Assembly (NCBI RefSeq): GCF_050947875.1
Contig: NC_134574.1
Span: 103,796,469-103,860,468 of the forward strand
DNA: 64,000 nt
Direction of reading: 5' to 3'
From: Dermacentor variabilis
Lineage: Eukaryota; Arthropoda; Arachnida; Ixodida; Ixodidae
Made by a program: the position numbers and the translations under genes. Below, in pieces: positions 11,275 through 22,838 of this stretch. Under the pieces are notes generated by a model. It ran no database searches and was not told the DNA's origin. It saw nothing but the letters and a program-made list of their open reading frames with translations. Position 1 is the stretch's first letter. Each line of letters starts with the position of its first letter.

Positions 11275-13221
11275 TGCACTTATCAGTGGACGGTTCGGGA
11301 TGGCTGTGTAGAAAGGTGAAAACACATACGCAGGCGCGCCTATACTAGTCCTACGTCCACAGAAATATTGTAGAAATGTAGAATAAAATTGGCTGGGAAA
11401 TATAGGAGTCTCAGATAAGATAACGGTATGCAAGCTGCAGAACGAGGTTAAAGATGCGACGGCGATGTTGTCGTGTATCACTTAAAAGAAAATGACATAT
11501 ATATGACAAGACATGGCATATATATAGATATTAAGTTTAAAAATCTTTCTTTGCAAGGTCTATTTCACACTTGCAAAAACCTAAGCAAACGTGAGGTGTG
11601 AAGTACCACCTCTTCTATGCTCGAGTGCACCTAATGGTCACTCGATCTGCACCAATATTTTCGCAGCCTTGTACTTTATACGCAATCTTATGTGCACTCA
11701 TGTACTCGTCGACACTCACTCACGTTCCTACTCGCACCCGCTGATAACAACACAGCACACGCGCTCATACATGTTTTATTTTATTCACGTTTATACCGAC
11801 ACGTCTTCTTCTTTTTTTCCCAAGGAGACGCTGACAGTCGCTCACGTTCATACTCACGTCCACGCACATACTTCGTCACTCACTAATGAAGCAAACGCTC
11901 GATTTCAAGTTTGCGAAATTAACGAGTAGAACTTGAATGCTGCAGGCACATATCTCGATCGCCGATGGTGCGATAAAATATGAAACTCGACGTTATGTCG
12001 CCAGCTTCGTTTTCGAAAGAAACAGTAACGAGCCAACAAATCTGTGCAGACAGCCGTAATTCGAGACTATCATTCAGTGATTTCAGTCAATACAACATCG
12101 ACAATTAAAGCTTAGCAATGCAGAACTTGGGAAACGAAGAAAATCGAGTCTAGAGACGTCTGCTCATAGGCGCATTCTTCCCCATGATTTCCCTAGTGTC
12201 CCTAGCACTTTCTTAATGTGTAAACAACGTTGGCGCCACTCACGCTGGCAACGCCTTCTCTTGCATTTTCTTCTCTCTGTCATTCTTGTTTCGTCCTGGG
12301 AGCTACTACCTGAAAACAGTAAGTGTATGATACCGGCCAATCACACGGGGAACTTTTGAGAGCCGGATCGGGATCGAATTTTACACTCTAAGAACAGTTT
12401 ACACCCTTTGGCTTGCCCCTTCTGCCACACAAAAATAATCGTCATCTGCCTTGATGCGTTTCCTTTCTTTATCGCTGCGAGCCCAGAACTTTCCAGTAAC
12501 GAATGGCACGCGCGTTATCAGCATAGAACAGTTTACACCCTTTGGAGTGCCCCTTCTGATAACGCGCGTGCCGTTAGTCACTGGAAAGTTCCGGGCTTGC
12601 AGCGATAAAGAAAGGAAACGCATCAAGGCAGATGACGATTATTCTTGTGTGGCAGAAGGGCCAAGCCAAAGGGTGTAAACTGTTCTTAGAGTGTACAACT
12701 TCGCGTTAGCTGCGGAATGGGTCGCCAATCGCGATGGAAAGTGCCCCGTACGTGTGACCGGAATGTGAGAAATATATTTGTAAATTTGACGTCGACGATA
12801 CCGCGCTTGCGCTGCCGTACTGCCACTGCAATATCAATTGCCACGCTGCTTGAATATATAGAAATACAACGCTGCTTTTGTAAGGTATTGTTTTACGCAT
12901 GACGATATAACCATCTGAATTAATTAGACAAAAAAACGAAATCGGTGCCGTTGTGAATGCATTTTTTGTGATAGAAAACACATGCACTGCTCAACATAAC
13001 TCGGCAGTGTCTATTCTGCCGGTAGGCTGAAGAATTTCATGAAACATTTTCAGCAGTGTGTTTTAAGTTAATTGGCTAGCTATCACGCCACACGACAAAC
13101 TGCCGGGATAATATATATACCTTTTTTATTTCATCGCGGTCTGACGGAATAATTAACTCACGGCAGCTGAGTGAGCCGGTAGGTTACCGTTAATCTTATT
13201 TCCACAGTAGCTGAATTGCCA
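11238..13221. repeat. 1.65-kb repeated segment, copy 2
   Basis: Direct-orientation copy of 1358-3005, starting at an ATT microsatellite (11238-11275). It has small indels and one 310-bp transposon insertion (12384-12693) that is absent from copy 1, so copy 1 serves as the empty site. Its position between serpins 1 and 2, with copy 1 upstream of serpin 1, fits a tandem duplication of the form [segment-serpin][segment-serpin]. However, the segment copies look more alike than the serpins, so later conversion or a separate origin is possible. Confidence 0.8.
12384..12693. mobile_element. Foldback MITE with TA target duplication
   Basis: A 310-bp element made of two long inverted arms, about 12384-12521 and 12555-12693. 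The outer 14 bases are perfectly inverted (CACTCTAAGAACAG with CTGTTCTTAGAGTG). It is flanked by TA on both sides, and comparison with 'attttacaac' in copy 1 confirms insertion at TA. The central loop (12525-12558) is itself another copy of the terminal sequence 'agaacagtttacaccctttg'. No transposase is present. The TA duplication suggests mobilisation by a Tc1/mariner-superfamily transposase. Confidence 0.88.
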
Positions 13222-13292
13222 GCTACAAAGCCGACTCCGTGAAATCGCATCACAACATATGCATGCCGTTTCAGAGAACTCAATCGAACGAA

Positions 13293-14975
13293 AAATTGGG
13301 CTAGTTGGTTTACACTAAGCATGGTCCTAAGTAGCGCTAAATTGATGATATATAAGAATGAAGAAGGGAGACACACACCAAACGCTACAACTTCCAACTG
13401 AAGTTTATTGGAAGAAAACGCGGAAAGCTTTAGTACACAAAAAGGGAACCAGCCAGAAAGGCAACAGTGATATATACATTATCACGGGGTGTACACGAAA
13501 TCTATCTCTTCTTTCAACAATGATACAGATGTCCGGCTTATGCATGTGTCAGTAACTACTAAGCCTCGGCTATCTCCCTTGTGATCGTGTCATGATGCCT
13601 ATACAACACGGTAGCTCTAGGATGGCAGGTTGCTCCCGTGCTTAGTCAAATCTTCCTCGCCAAGGTAGACAGGCATATTGAGTCTCAGTTAGGTGGCCTG
13701 GAAAAAACAGTATTGCACTTTCATGGATGACTACCGTGTGTTTGTGGAAGCCTCTCAACTTAGCATGCAAATGGTCAATATAGTAAAGCTATCCAGGAAC
13801 TGTGGCAGAGGTTTAAAGTTCGCATGTGAATTCCCAAAGGAGGATCACATTAACATCCTTGACTTACATCTGTTCTTTCAGCATGATCACGTCTGCTGGT
13901 CATATTCCCCCCGATTGCTGAAAACAGCCTTCTTAGGTACAAATCTAGCCATTCTAGACTGGTGAAGGATGGCATCACACTTTTAAGCAATGAGGGTCCT
14001 GTTGCAGTTTTTGACCTTGGGACCCTCATCTGTATATTGTCTCTTACCCATTCATTGTATTTAAAGAATAATAAACTGAAACTGAAGTCGGCCTTGAAAA
14101 AAATTGTTCCATCACAAATACCAAGAAAGCTTCTCCTGGCAGGTTGGAAAGCTCAGAGATGCAGGTTATTCTAGCCATGTTATTGTGTCCGCCTGTGAAA
14201 AGGTAATAAGGGTGCTAAAGAATGATGACCAAAGGGAAATAGATGAAGTACTAGGACTTGTAATAAAGTGGGTGTTTTGCTGTGTGCTCATGGCCTTTCG
14301 CATAGGCTGAAGAAAGTGGGTGAGCGCTCTGGCGTTAGGCTAGTCTTTTCGGCCAAGCATAAGCTACAAGGGTTCTGTCAAGCTGTGAAAAAAAAAAAAA
14401 ATTCTCAGGCGCATTCATCGAGAAAGGGGTGCTAGATAAAACACTTCAAGAAGTTTGTAATATGCAGATGTGGCCTTGTATACAGAATACCGATGACATG
14501 TGGCAGGTGTTATATAGGCCAAACTGGCCATTGTCTAAACGTGCAATTGCGGGAACAGAGCTATTCTTTAATATGTCCGCCTTGTTCATATTTGGTTCAG
14601 CATTGCACCATGTGTGGATGCCAACCAAAGCTTGAAAGAACCGCTGCCTTGTATAGGCATCATGACATGATCAATAGGGAGATAGCCGAGGCCTGATACA
14701 TACATTGTAGTGGTGACACATGCAAAGCCAGACATCTATATCATTGTTGTAAGAAGAGATGGATTTTATGTGCACATCGTGATAACGCGTATATCATTGC
14801 TGGCTTTCTTGCTGGTTGTTTTTTTGTGTACTATAGCTTCTTGCTTTCTTTCAATAAACTTTGGTTAAAGTTGTAGCACTTGATGGGGGGGGGGGGAGGG
14901 GTGTGTGTCTCCCTTCTTCGTTCTTGTGTTTCGTCAAGTTAGCGCTACTTAAGGCCATGCTTAGTTTCACAGAAC
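13293..14975 (+). mobile_element. Penelope-like element with GIY-YIG domain, degenerate
   Basis: The + strand encodes broken pieces of a Penelope-like retroelement. These are the RT catalytic box FMDDYRVF (MDDY at 13723-13734), then GRGLKFACEFPKEDHINILD and HVCWSYSPRLLK, a linker (about 14104-14260), and a GIY-YIG endonuclease module (GLVYRIPMTCGRCYIGQTG, 14473-14530) ending with RHHDMINREIAEA. The module normally nicks target DNA to prime reverse transcription. The 5' RT portion is missing. The element is bounded by inverted copies of one sequence: 13306-13400 is repeated in reverse at about 14876-14972, sharing 'taagtagcgctaa' and 'gaagaagggagacacacacc', like the inverted terminal repeats of this class. 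Stops and a nested insertion (about 13988-14090) show it is inactive. Confidence 0.85.
13988..14090 (+). mobile_element. Short LINE 3'-end insertion nested in the Penelope element
   Basis: The Penelope frame reads DGITLLS before and SALKKIVPS after this stretch, so about 103 bp is extra. It ends in 'aataataaactgaaactgaa', a tail typical of 5'-truncated arthropod LINE insertions. The source family is not identified. Confidence 0.5.
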
Positions 14976-15099
14976 ATTTTATTTCGTTGCCCTCCATACC
15001 ATCCAGGCTGTTTAATTCTTTTCCATTGCATAGTGACGGTGAAGAAATATTGAGTCCGAGTCGCGGAGTGACGTTCACTGATCTCTACCCCATGCTGGT

Positions 15100-15138
15100 C
15101 TTCTCCTGGGCCTAGCTGCTGGCTAGGCCCAGGAGAAG
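15100..15138. repeat. Perfect 17-bp hairpin
   Basis: The arms CTTCTCCTGGGCCTAGC and GCTAGGCCCAGGAGAAG are perfectly complementary around a 5-base loop. It lies just after the Penelope element. It may be a remnant of an inverted terminal repeat or a recently formed palindrome. Nothing further was recognised up to 15470. Confidence 0.8.
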
Positions 15139-15470
15139 GGATGTCTTGCTACAAAATGTAGGCAAAATTAATCCATTTTCACAGCAACAGCTCCGACCGC
15201 CTGCCCCTCTGTTATAATATTCATCATGTCACCGGCTCCGAATGAGTTATCCTGACAGTCTAAATACCTCATGGCGCCAGCCTTGATACCCAAAATATAA
15301 TATTGTGGCTCTTAACATCTTACAAATGATAAAGGCATGGGTTCACCACCGAGCTTATAACTGTTTTGAATGCATGTAGGTGAACTTCATTAGGCCAACT
15401 CTGGATTAGGCCAACACCATGGCGGTGCCATGATTAACATGTCACCTGTACAGTACAGAGCTATAGCCAT

Positions 15471-17560
15471 CTAATTTTGATTTGCCATCACTGCATTTCC
15501 ACTCCTATTCTGTTTTGATTTTGGTGACCAAGAGCACAACTTTCCAAGAATCATCAGTAATAAAACAGCATACACAAGCTTAACATCAACAATTTGATCA
15601 CGAGTGCATTCATGTATGCCCTCTGGCCTTGGTTCCACAGTCTTCACGAAGTAACTTGCCATTAATGCTGCTTTTCTTCTTTCACCGTAAGCTCCAAGAA
15701 TGTCCGCTGACTTGCTGTTCTACGCTTTTTTTGTATATCTGAAAAGAGTAAGCGCATGACCCTTTGGACGGTCACATTTTTTCAAAGTTATTGTCACATT
15801 GACATTTTCAGTTACTATCGGTAATGCAGACTTGAGAGAGAACTGGTCATCTCTGCTCTTATCTTGTGCACTAAATAGTTGGCTATTTGGACACTGACTG
15901 ACTTGGATTCTGTGTTCCCTTGGCAGCTCTTTGTCATCTTTCTCTTCAGTGCCTACACAAGGTGCATATGGAACTCCAACATTACTCTTGGCTTTCACTG
16001 CAAGCTGCTGCAAGTGTGTAGTATTCATGCTAGTACTAGCTGTCAGGTGTAAGAGTGTACTTTCCAACTGGCATGAAGGCTCGAGTGCAGTGACATAAAC
16101 TTGGCAGCCATTTTTCCATTTCCGAGAATCGTCTCTTGAATAGACAGCGTATCTTTAAATGTTCCTGTGGAGCATTCTGATGCCACGCTTGCCAGTGCTT
16201 GTGCCCCGCCAGCTGCCTTTCTGTACTTTTCCTGTGCTGACAGCATTTTTTTGTGTCACAAGTGTCGACTTGCACTGCCTCGGTGTTATTACATACATCA
16301 CTCTTCCTTAGCCGACTGTTTGCTATACTGCAAGCATCTAAAGACCACCGCTCGTCACACAGTGCTTTCTCATACTTTGGCAAGTCTGATGCCTCCTGTA
16401 CCAACCAAAACAGCAAAATGTGTTGGCAACAGCAGCATTGCTTGCCTGATGGCACAAGAACAACCTTCAGTGGTTGCTGAAATTTTGACGTCAGCAATAG
16501 CATGAATTATCTTTCCTGTGGCAGCCACTGATGTACTGAGCTGTGGGATTACATAACAAAACGCATTCGGTGTCAGCAAGCTGAAGCACAACTTGGCAGC
16601 CTCATTGCCACTTGTTATTACTGTTTTGTTTTGCAGCATACTAACTACTGCTTTGTGTGCTTTTTCTGATACGCTATCTCTTGGCGATTGCCAAGAACTG
16701 CTTAACAGACATTTTGAGTGAACTGAAGCATCTTGTAGATGTTTTAATTAGCTTTTACTTTATTCAATCTGCACGGTTGTTAGTTCAGTTGAATAAGTTT
16801 CCACATGACCATATCATTCTCATTATTCATTCCGCATAAATGGCCAAGCCGGCTTGTAGTAAAATATTCTGCTACTCTCTTTGCCACTGATTCCTGTAGT
16901 AAAGCATAAAGTACTCAGTATTAATGTTCATTTTTGTCATAAACTGTGCATGGCAAAATGCCCACAGCACTTCCTTGTTCACCTTTTGTGATCCCCAGCT
17001 TTTGCATGCTTATATGTCCACAAAAAGTCTGCAGAACAAGCAAAGAGCTTGTGTGTAGTGCAGATGACGGAAAAAGTACCCTCATCACAGGTCATATTTT
17101 CACGCCCTTATCTGCCATCGTTGCTCTCACAGACTCCTATTTTCCGTTCAAATCTATGAATATATAAAAACCAGCTAAGTCTGTCTATATCTTCGCTTGC
17201 AGGCCCAACGGCGGCAATCTCACCATTACCATTTTCAGTGATAACAAGAAAACACGCTATTCTTGTCTCCAGCAATTTGTATGTTGCATCAATGAATGTT
17301 AGTTCAGGCCAATACTGAAACGATTTTGCGAATTTATTCATCTTGGAAGTAAACTGCTTGCAGGTCAGTTTTCATTTCTGAGCTTTATGTTTATCTTGCA
17401 GCATGCACACAACATTGGGAAGTTTTTGCTTAATTTCAGTAGGCTTTCCTTTGCTGTAATATTTGATTGATCCTTTAGAAGTAAACCACTTCCAGTCTAC
17501 CTTTCCATTTGCTCTCTGGCAGTCATCTTGTTGACCTCCAGTTGCAGCAAATCAAGAGCC
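15471..17560 (-). pseudogene. MULE/ZSWIM-like transposase pseudogene
   Basis: Reverse-strand reading in several frames gives, in N-to-C order: a lead-in near 17500-17400 (WKWFTSKGSIKYYSKGKPTE); an RNase-H-like core start (ELTFIDATYKLLETRI, then FLVITENGNGE, 17341-17108), where the Asp of IDATYK is the likely first catalytic residue; a SWIM zinc-finger pattern split by a frameshift (EGCSCAIRQAMLL, then CQHILLF, about 16470-16400); and a C-terminal basic box KKCDRPKGHAL (about 15770). This order matches ZSWIM1/3-like, MULE-derived proteins. At least four frame changes and stops make it non-functional. No terminal repeats were identified, so I cannot tell a transposon from a decayed host ZSWIM gene. 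Confidence 0.6.
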
Positions 17561-20500
17561 TTAGCTAGAAGATGTGGGGCCAACCTTCTCTATTGTGGTA
17601 TCTATCCAAAAAGTTTCTTTTCTATAGAATGATTGCACTTGAGATCGAGAGACCTCACTTCCAGCTACTGTTCTCCCTTATCTGCAGCAACGGAAACATT
17701 GAAGCCGTAGTCTTGTTTGAATGGCCTAAAGAAGCATGTAAAAGAAAAGAGGATGCATTACAAAGACTAAGTTAGACAACACGAAGAGTCTATAGTATGG
17801 TAGCAGTTGGTGAATGAGTATGCTTAACAGTGCTTAAAATGTGTGCTTCAATTCAATATCTCATAACCATGTCACAAAGGCACTCTCAGCAAGGCGTGAA
17901 TTGATTGATGTATATTGTACATTGAACTTGTCGCAAAAAATTTCCGCGGAACATGCTTTTGGGTACCGTAAAATGATAGTATGAATGTAGAAAGAAGCAT
18001 GATCAAGATTGATCTTCTACATATGCAGAACACTTTCGACCTCATTTGCTTATTTAAGTAGAGTGAACTATGAAGCAGTGGTAGAAAGTTCCTAAACAAA
18101 CGAACAATAAAAGGCTCTTAAGCTATGAAACTTCATTTAGTCAGTTTACTTCAGGCCTTCTGTTTCGCTTGCTCTACCTCATAGATGTAGTTTTCAACCA
18201 ACATATATTAACATCAGAAAAAAAGTGTTATTGCCGTTTGAAACCTAGGCAGGCCAAAATGTTAGGTTCGACAATCAAAGCTACACGCATTACAATGCCA
18301 TTACATAGTTCATTATGCTTTCAGACTTATACACAATACAATTTACAGTTGTGTATACTTACACCCACAATATTAATTACATTGTCAGCACCAAGGCCTG
18401 TAATTGTAGCAAAGTGGCAAAACTACGATTCAGACACAAAAGTACAAAAAACGCACAATACAGCTGTATGAAAACATTGTAAAAAGTAATTACACTGATC
18501 TTTATGCACCATTCTTGGTGCTGACAAACTTCATGGCACTGTGGATGCAACGATACCTAATACCTAATTAGTAGTACTTCAGTGCCTCGGATATCTGGCC
18601 GGCACGCCTTCCCATACATATTTTACACTGCTGCCACAGTTCTTGCATTCCTCATCCTGAGCTGAACACAGTTTTCTATGCTGTGTCATGAAATCCGCAC
18701 TTGCGGTTCCTCAAAAATGGCACAGCAATCGTCAACAGCAAGTTGCATTAGTTCACTGGTTCTTGTGGCGGCATTCCCTCCGTACCTACACCACAAGCTT
18801 TATCTGACATCATCAGGCAGGGCACCCATTAAAGTCATGACGCATTGATGAAACAACCAGTGGTCTCGAAATCATCTGCCTAGTGATAGACAATAAAACC
18901 AAGGCAGACATAAAACTAAGACAGTCTGAAACAAAGCAGCAGAACACTCGTTCACCATGCTGTAGCTGGCTGGATGCACGGTTTGTCATGTGACTTCTGA
19001 GAGCCAGTGGGAGATTACTGCTGAAAGGAATTTCTTAAACTTTTCGGCAGAATAGACATTGCCAAATAACTTACCTGTTATGGGTACTGAAGACAGAACA
19101 TTGCTCCCTTATTTGAAATAATCAGCTTAGGTGCATAAAATTCCAGACAAGTACCAAAGTCTTTTGCAGATGTTGTCGTGAACTACACGCACACACACTG
19201 TGATGCTTTACAGGGGATGTACTCTTTTAGTGCAAACGTAGCACTTTATTTAAATGGATCATGGCATATCTTGCGCAACATGTCCTTTTAATATTGTTCC
19301 TAGATGGAAAATGAAGCAAGCAAACAAAACAGCAACATTTCTAGTGGCAGTTATTATGATTACTAGTGACCCGATTTTTAGGCACTAAAATAGTGGGTTT
19401 TAGGTGCTTTAAACAGGCACTTGGAGCCTCATTTTAGGTGTAATAGAATCTGAAATAGGCATTATAAGTTGTTTACAAACCGTAACCTGTTTTATATATT
19501 TGTGTGTGCCATCCATTTTCACGGTAAGAAAACTGACATAGCATTCACTTATCAGGTCTGAAAGGCAACAACCGTACTGTGCAAGTGATCACTTCACGGG
19601 CTTTTCTGGGTAAATGAAAGGCTGCATTTTTTGTCAGTCTGTATATTGTAGTCAACACGCTTAATATATATTCTGTGACACAATGCGCAGGTAGTGTATA
19701 TTTAATATCCATACTTCCGTGCTTACAATGGCAAGTGCAGCAAGCATGAAAAACAAAATATACCAGGGAAGCTAATAAACAGTTAACGAGAGGAGCTGAA
19801 ATCCATGGCTAATGGATTTAAATCAACAAATGTTTCATCAAGAAATGAATACTTGAACAGCATATGTTAATAGATCTTTGTAAAAGTTATAAAAACAGTT
19901 ACAGTGAATTATGTCTAACCCTTGGGGTTCCATAATGTGCCTCTTCTAACCCAGAATATGCTTGTAGGCTCCAAACGATGGTTTAGCAGGTGAATGAAAC
20001 ATTTTTGTATTTCTTTATGTTTGATAGCCTCACGCACTCTTAGAATTCTTGAGTATTCGAATGAGCAAAAAAAAAAACAGTGTAAATCATTGTGTAATTA
20101 AGTGTGTACCTTTACACAAGGTTTTTTGATGGCTGCTTCCACACACATGGGATGCTATAAACTTGTGTTATGGTGCGGTAGCTGTGTCAAGACTCACAAA
20201 CTGTTCACAAGAGCTCTTCTTTAAGTGCTTTTTGTGTATCGGCTTAATTATTCAGAATGCATTTCTATATTTATCACGCGCTGCAGTACGGAGTATGTCT
20301 TCCAACGTACAATTATTTCAATAAAAAAATGGGGGAGGGCAGAGTGAAGGACAGGATTTATTGCTCATCTGTTGCTGAGTTTGGATGAGCTGCCATTGGC
20401 TGGCGTACAACCGCAAAAGAAGTGAAGGTACCGAAAAGAGGGATTAGGTAACTGCAGTAGACAGTACCTAACACACGTGCAGCACAATCTACAGTCAACA

Positions 20501-21676
20501 GCTTTTCCAAGCTACGCTCTATGGTACAACTTTCTCAAATTGCTGTGCCTTTCTCTCTCACATTCTTGCCTGCAGGGTAACATAGAGTTGCGTGTCCGCC
20601 GCTGAAGAAGAAAGCATTTAATGATGTTTTTTCTCTGGCATTGCTAACCAGTGTCAGGCAGATGGTGAGAGGCCCTGAAAAGCTCACCTAACACTGACAA
20701 TGCCTATTTGTTTATCTGCTAGGTCACGATATCAGGTACATTGCCTTTGGCCGCACTGTCTGCCAGTGCTACCAGATCCAGTGGAAAGAGTAATAAAATG
20801 TGCTTTCGAGACAGTAAGAGCACCATCGAAAAGCATTCTCAGGTGCTAAAAGGAATAATATGCGCATATAGACACAAAGCACAGGAACAGACAGTGATAG
20901 GCACCATGAAGTCATGCTAAACCACTTTTTGATCTACAATTCGTGCTCATACACCAGAAGGGTGGGGCTGGGATGTGGGGGAACAAATAGGCATTTGCCT
21001 ATGATCCAGTCTGTAATGATCACATACTGTGGAGTCAAACATGAGTGTAGAGTCTATCTCGTGAGAGTTGGAGTTATACTGAGGCGAGATTATGGCTATT
21101 TGGAATACGCATGCACAACCTGCTCATACGTCATTTGCTGAGCTTCCTATATGTATCCAGTGTGGCGTGCGATCACAAACAATCAATGCATCGAGTGTGC
21201 AGTAAACTCTTATGCCAGTAACAACTGCACTGCCAAAATACAAGTGCTGGAACTTCTTGCTCGCACAAGTCTTGTCCACTTATCTGTAATGCTGGAGCAG
21301 GATGTGGCCCTGAAATTGGCCACTGCGTGGCGCAGCAGATAACGAGCTTTGTAACCCGACTACCAGGAACCATGTGCTCCCTTAATTGTTCCATCTGGTA
21401 AATTGCACGAATGTACATGTCTCTGCAGATAAATGCAGCTGATCTCACATATGTTATCTGTAATTATTGTGCTTCTACAGATACACAGCTGCCAGATGGT
21501 GTATTCATATAAATTTGAGTGCAAACCTCATTACGGTGGCAGACTTTAAGTAACTGCGTCTAATCTTCAGTGAGCAGTATGTGAAATCCTTGTTATTTTA
21601 GCCGTGTGACTGATAACTGCATTGTGGTATGTTTTCACCTGTAACTAACCTAAACATTTCGTTGTTTCCATATTCA
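17561..21676. other. 4.1-kb region without recognised genes
   Basis: No frame shows a recognisable family. At 19370-19475 the phrases 'tttttaggcactaaaat', 'ttttaggtgct' and 'aataggcattata' form a cluster like those beside the hAT-like remnant at 53187-53290 and 54510-54600, so a decayed hAT-type element may lie here. The sequence after 21600 aligns with the region upstream of serpin 1. Confidence 0.4.
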
Positions 21677-21678
21677 AG
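21677..21678 (+). promoter_or_regulatory. 3' splice acceptor upstream of serpin 2
   Basis: AG in 'gtttccatattcaag', 11 nt before the ATG, exactly as in serpin 1. The AAG context is weaker than serpin 1's TAG. Confidence 0.55.
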
Positions 21679-21689
21679 GACACTACACC

Positions 21690-22838
21690 ATGGCCACATC
21701 AGCTGCAGCTATGTCAGGAGATTTGACTACTGCAATCGTTGCTTTTACCATAGACCTGTACAAGCAACTTCTTTCGGAAAGTGATGGAACAAAGAACATT
21801 GTCGTCTCCCCATTCAGCATCGCAGCTGCTCTGTCAATGACTCTTGCCGGTGCCAAATATCACACAGCTGCTGAAATCACCAACGTCTTGCACACAAAAG
21901 ATGACATGATCCACGCACATTTCTCTGATTTCTTTGCCAAAGTTGCAACCTACGCACCTGATGTGACGTTGGATGTCGCTAATCGCATGTACTCAGAAAA
22001 GACGTTCAAAGTTCTGGAAGACTACCTTGCCATGCTGAACAAATTTTACAACAGCACAGTGGTACCCATCGATTTCAAGAATGATGCTGAAGCAGCCAGA
22101 CTTGCAGTCAATGCCTGGGTAGAAAAAACCACAAAATCAAAGATCAAGGACCTCCTTCCCAATGGTGTTGTGGATTCTGACACCATGCTTGTGTTGGTCA
22201 ATGCCATTTACTTCAAAGGTCTTTGGAAAGAGCAGTTCAACCCTAGAGTAACTTCCCTGCAGAAGTTTCACATTTCAAAAGAGTCAGCTAAGGAGGTCCA
22301 CATGATGTACAAGCAGTCACATCTCAATATCAACACAGAATGCACTGGCTTGAACGCCAATGCAATTGAGATACCATACAAAGGCGGCAAGACGTCCATG
22401 GTTATTCTTCTGCCGTACGAAGTCGATGGCCTTCCAAAGCTGGAGGCGGCACTTACGCCGTCGAAACTGTCGGATGTCTTAAAAGGGCTTGACTCGACAA
22501 TTGTTGACCTTAGTCTTCCACGATTCAGGATCGAGTACAGTTTAGACCTAAAGAAGACACTTCACGCCATGGGCATAAGGGATTTGTTTACGGACAATAA
22601 GGCAGATCTCTCGGGAATAGATGGAAAAAAGGACCTCGTGATCTCGGCAGCAATTCACAAAGCCTTTGTGGAGGTTAATGAGGAAGGAACAGAAGCAGCA
22701 GCTGCTACGGGAATGGTGGCAATGGCAAGGTGTGCCATCATTGGAATTCCATTCTCAGTTGACCACCCGTTCATGTATTTCATTCGAAGCCACGACCCGG
22801 ATGTTATTCTTTTTGCAGGCTCAGTACGTGATGTATAG
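21690..22838 (+). CDS. Serpin 2, leaderless protease inhibitor
   Basis: Intact 382-residue serpin in one exon, the usual length for a serpin without a secretory leader. The chosen ATG has strong context (accATGG) and lies 11 nt after a splice acceptor. Motifs: NIVVSPFSIAAALSMTLAGA (36-55), NAIYFKGLW (171-179), SLPRFRIEY (275-283), hinge EEGTEAAAATG (331-341) and C-terminal DHPFMYFIRSHDPD. The small-residue hinge is the signature of inhibitory serpins. Counting from it places P1 at Arg347 and P1' at Cys348, predicting trypsin-like targets. The start MATSAAAMSGDLTTA has no hydrophobic signal, so the product is intracellular or leaves by a non-classical route, like clade B serpins. It is the intact sister of serpin 1. 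Target protease and gene name are unknown to me. Confidence 0.96.
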   Translation: MATSAAAMSGDLTTAIVAFTIDLYKQLLSESDGTKNIVVSPFSIAAALSMTLAGAKYHTAAEITNVLHTKDDMIHAHFSDFFAKVATYAPDVTLDVANRMYSEKTFKVLEDYLAMLNKFYNSTVVPIDFKNDAEAARLAVNAWVEKTTKSKIKDLLPNGVVDSDTMLVLVNAIYFKGLWKEQFNPRVTSLQKFHISKESAKEVHMMYKQSHLNINTECTGLNANAIEIPYKGGKTSMVILLPYEVDGLPKLEAALTPSKLSDVLKGLDSTIVDLSLPRFRIEYSLDLKKTLHAMGIRDLFTDNKADLSGIDGKKDLVISAAIHKAFVEVNEEGTEAAAATGMVAMARCAIIGIPFSVDHPFMYFIRSHDPDVILFAGSVRDV

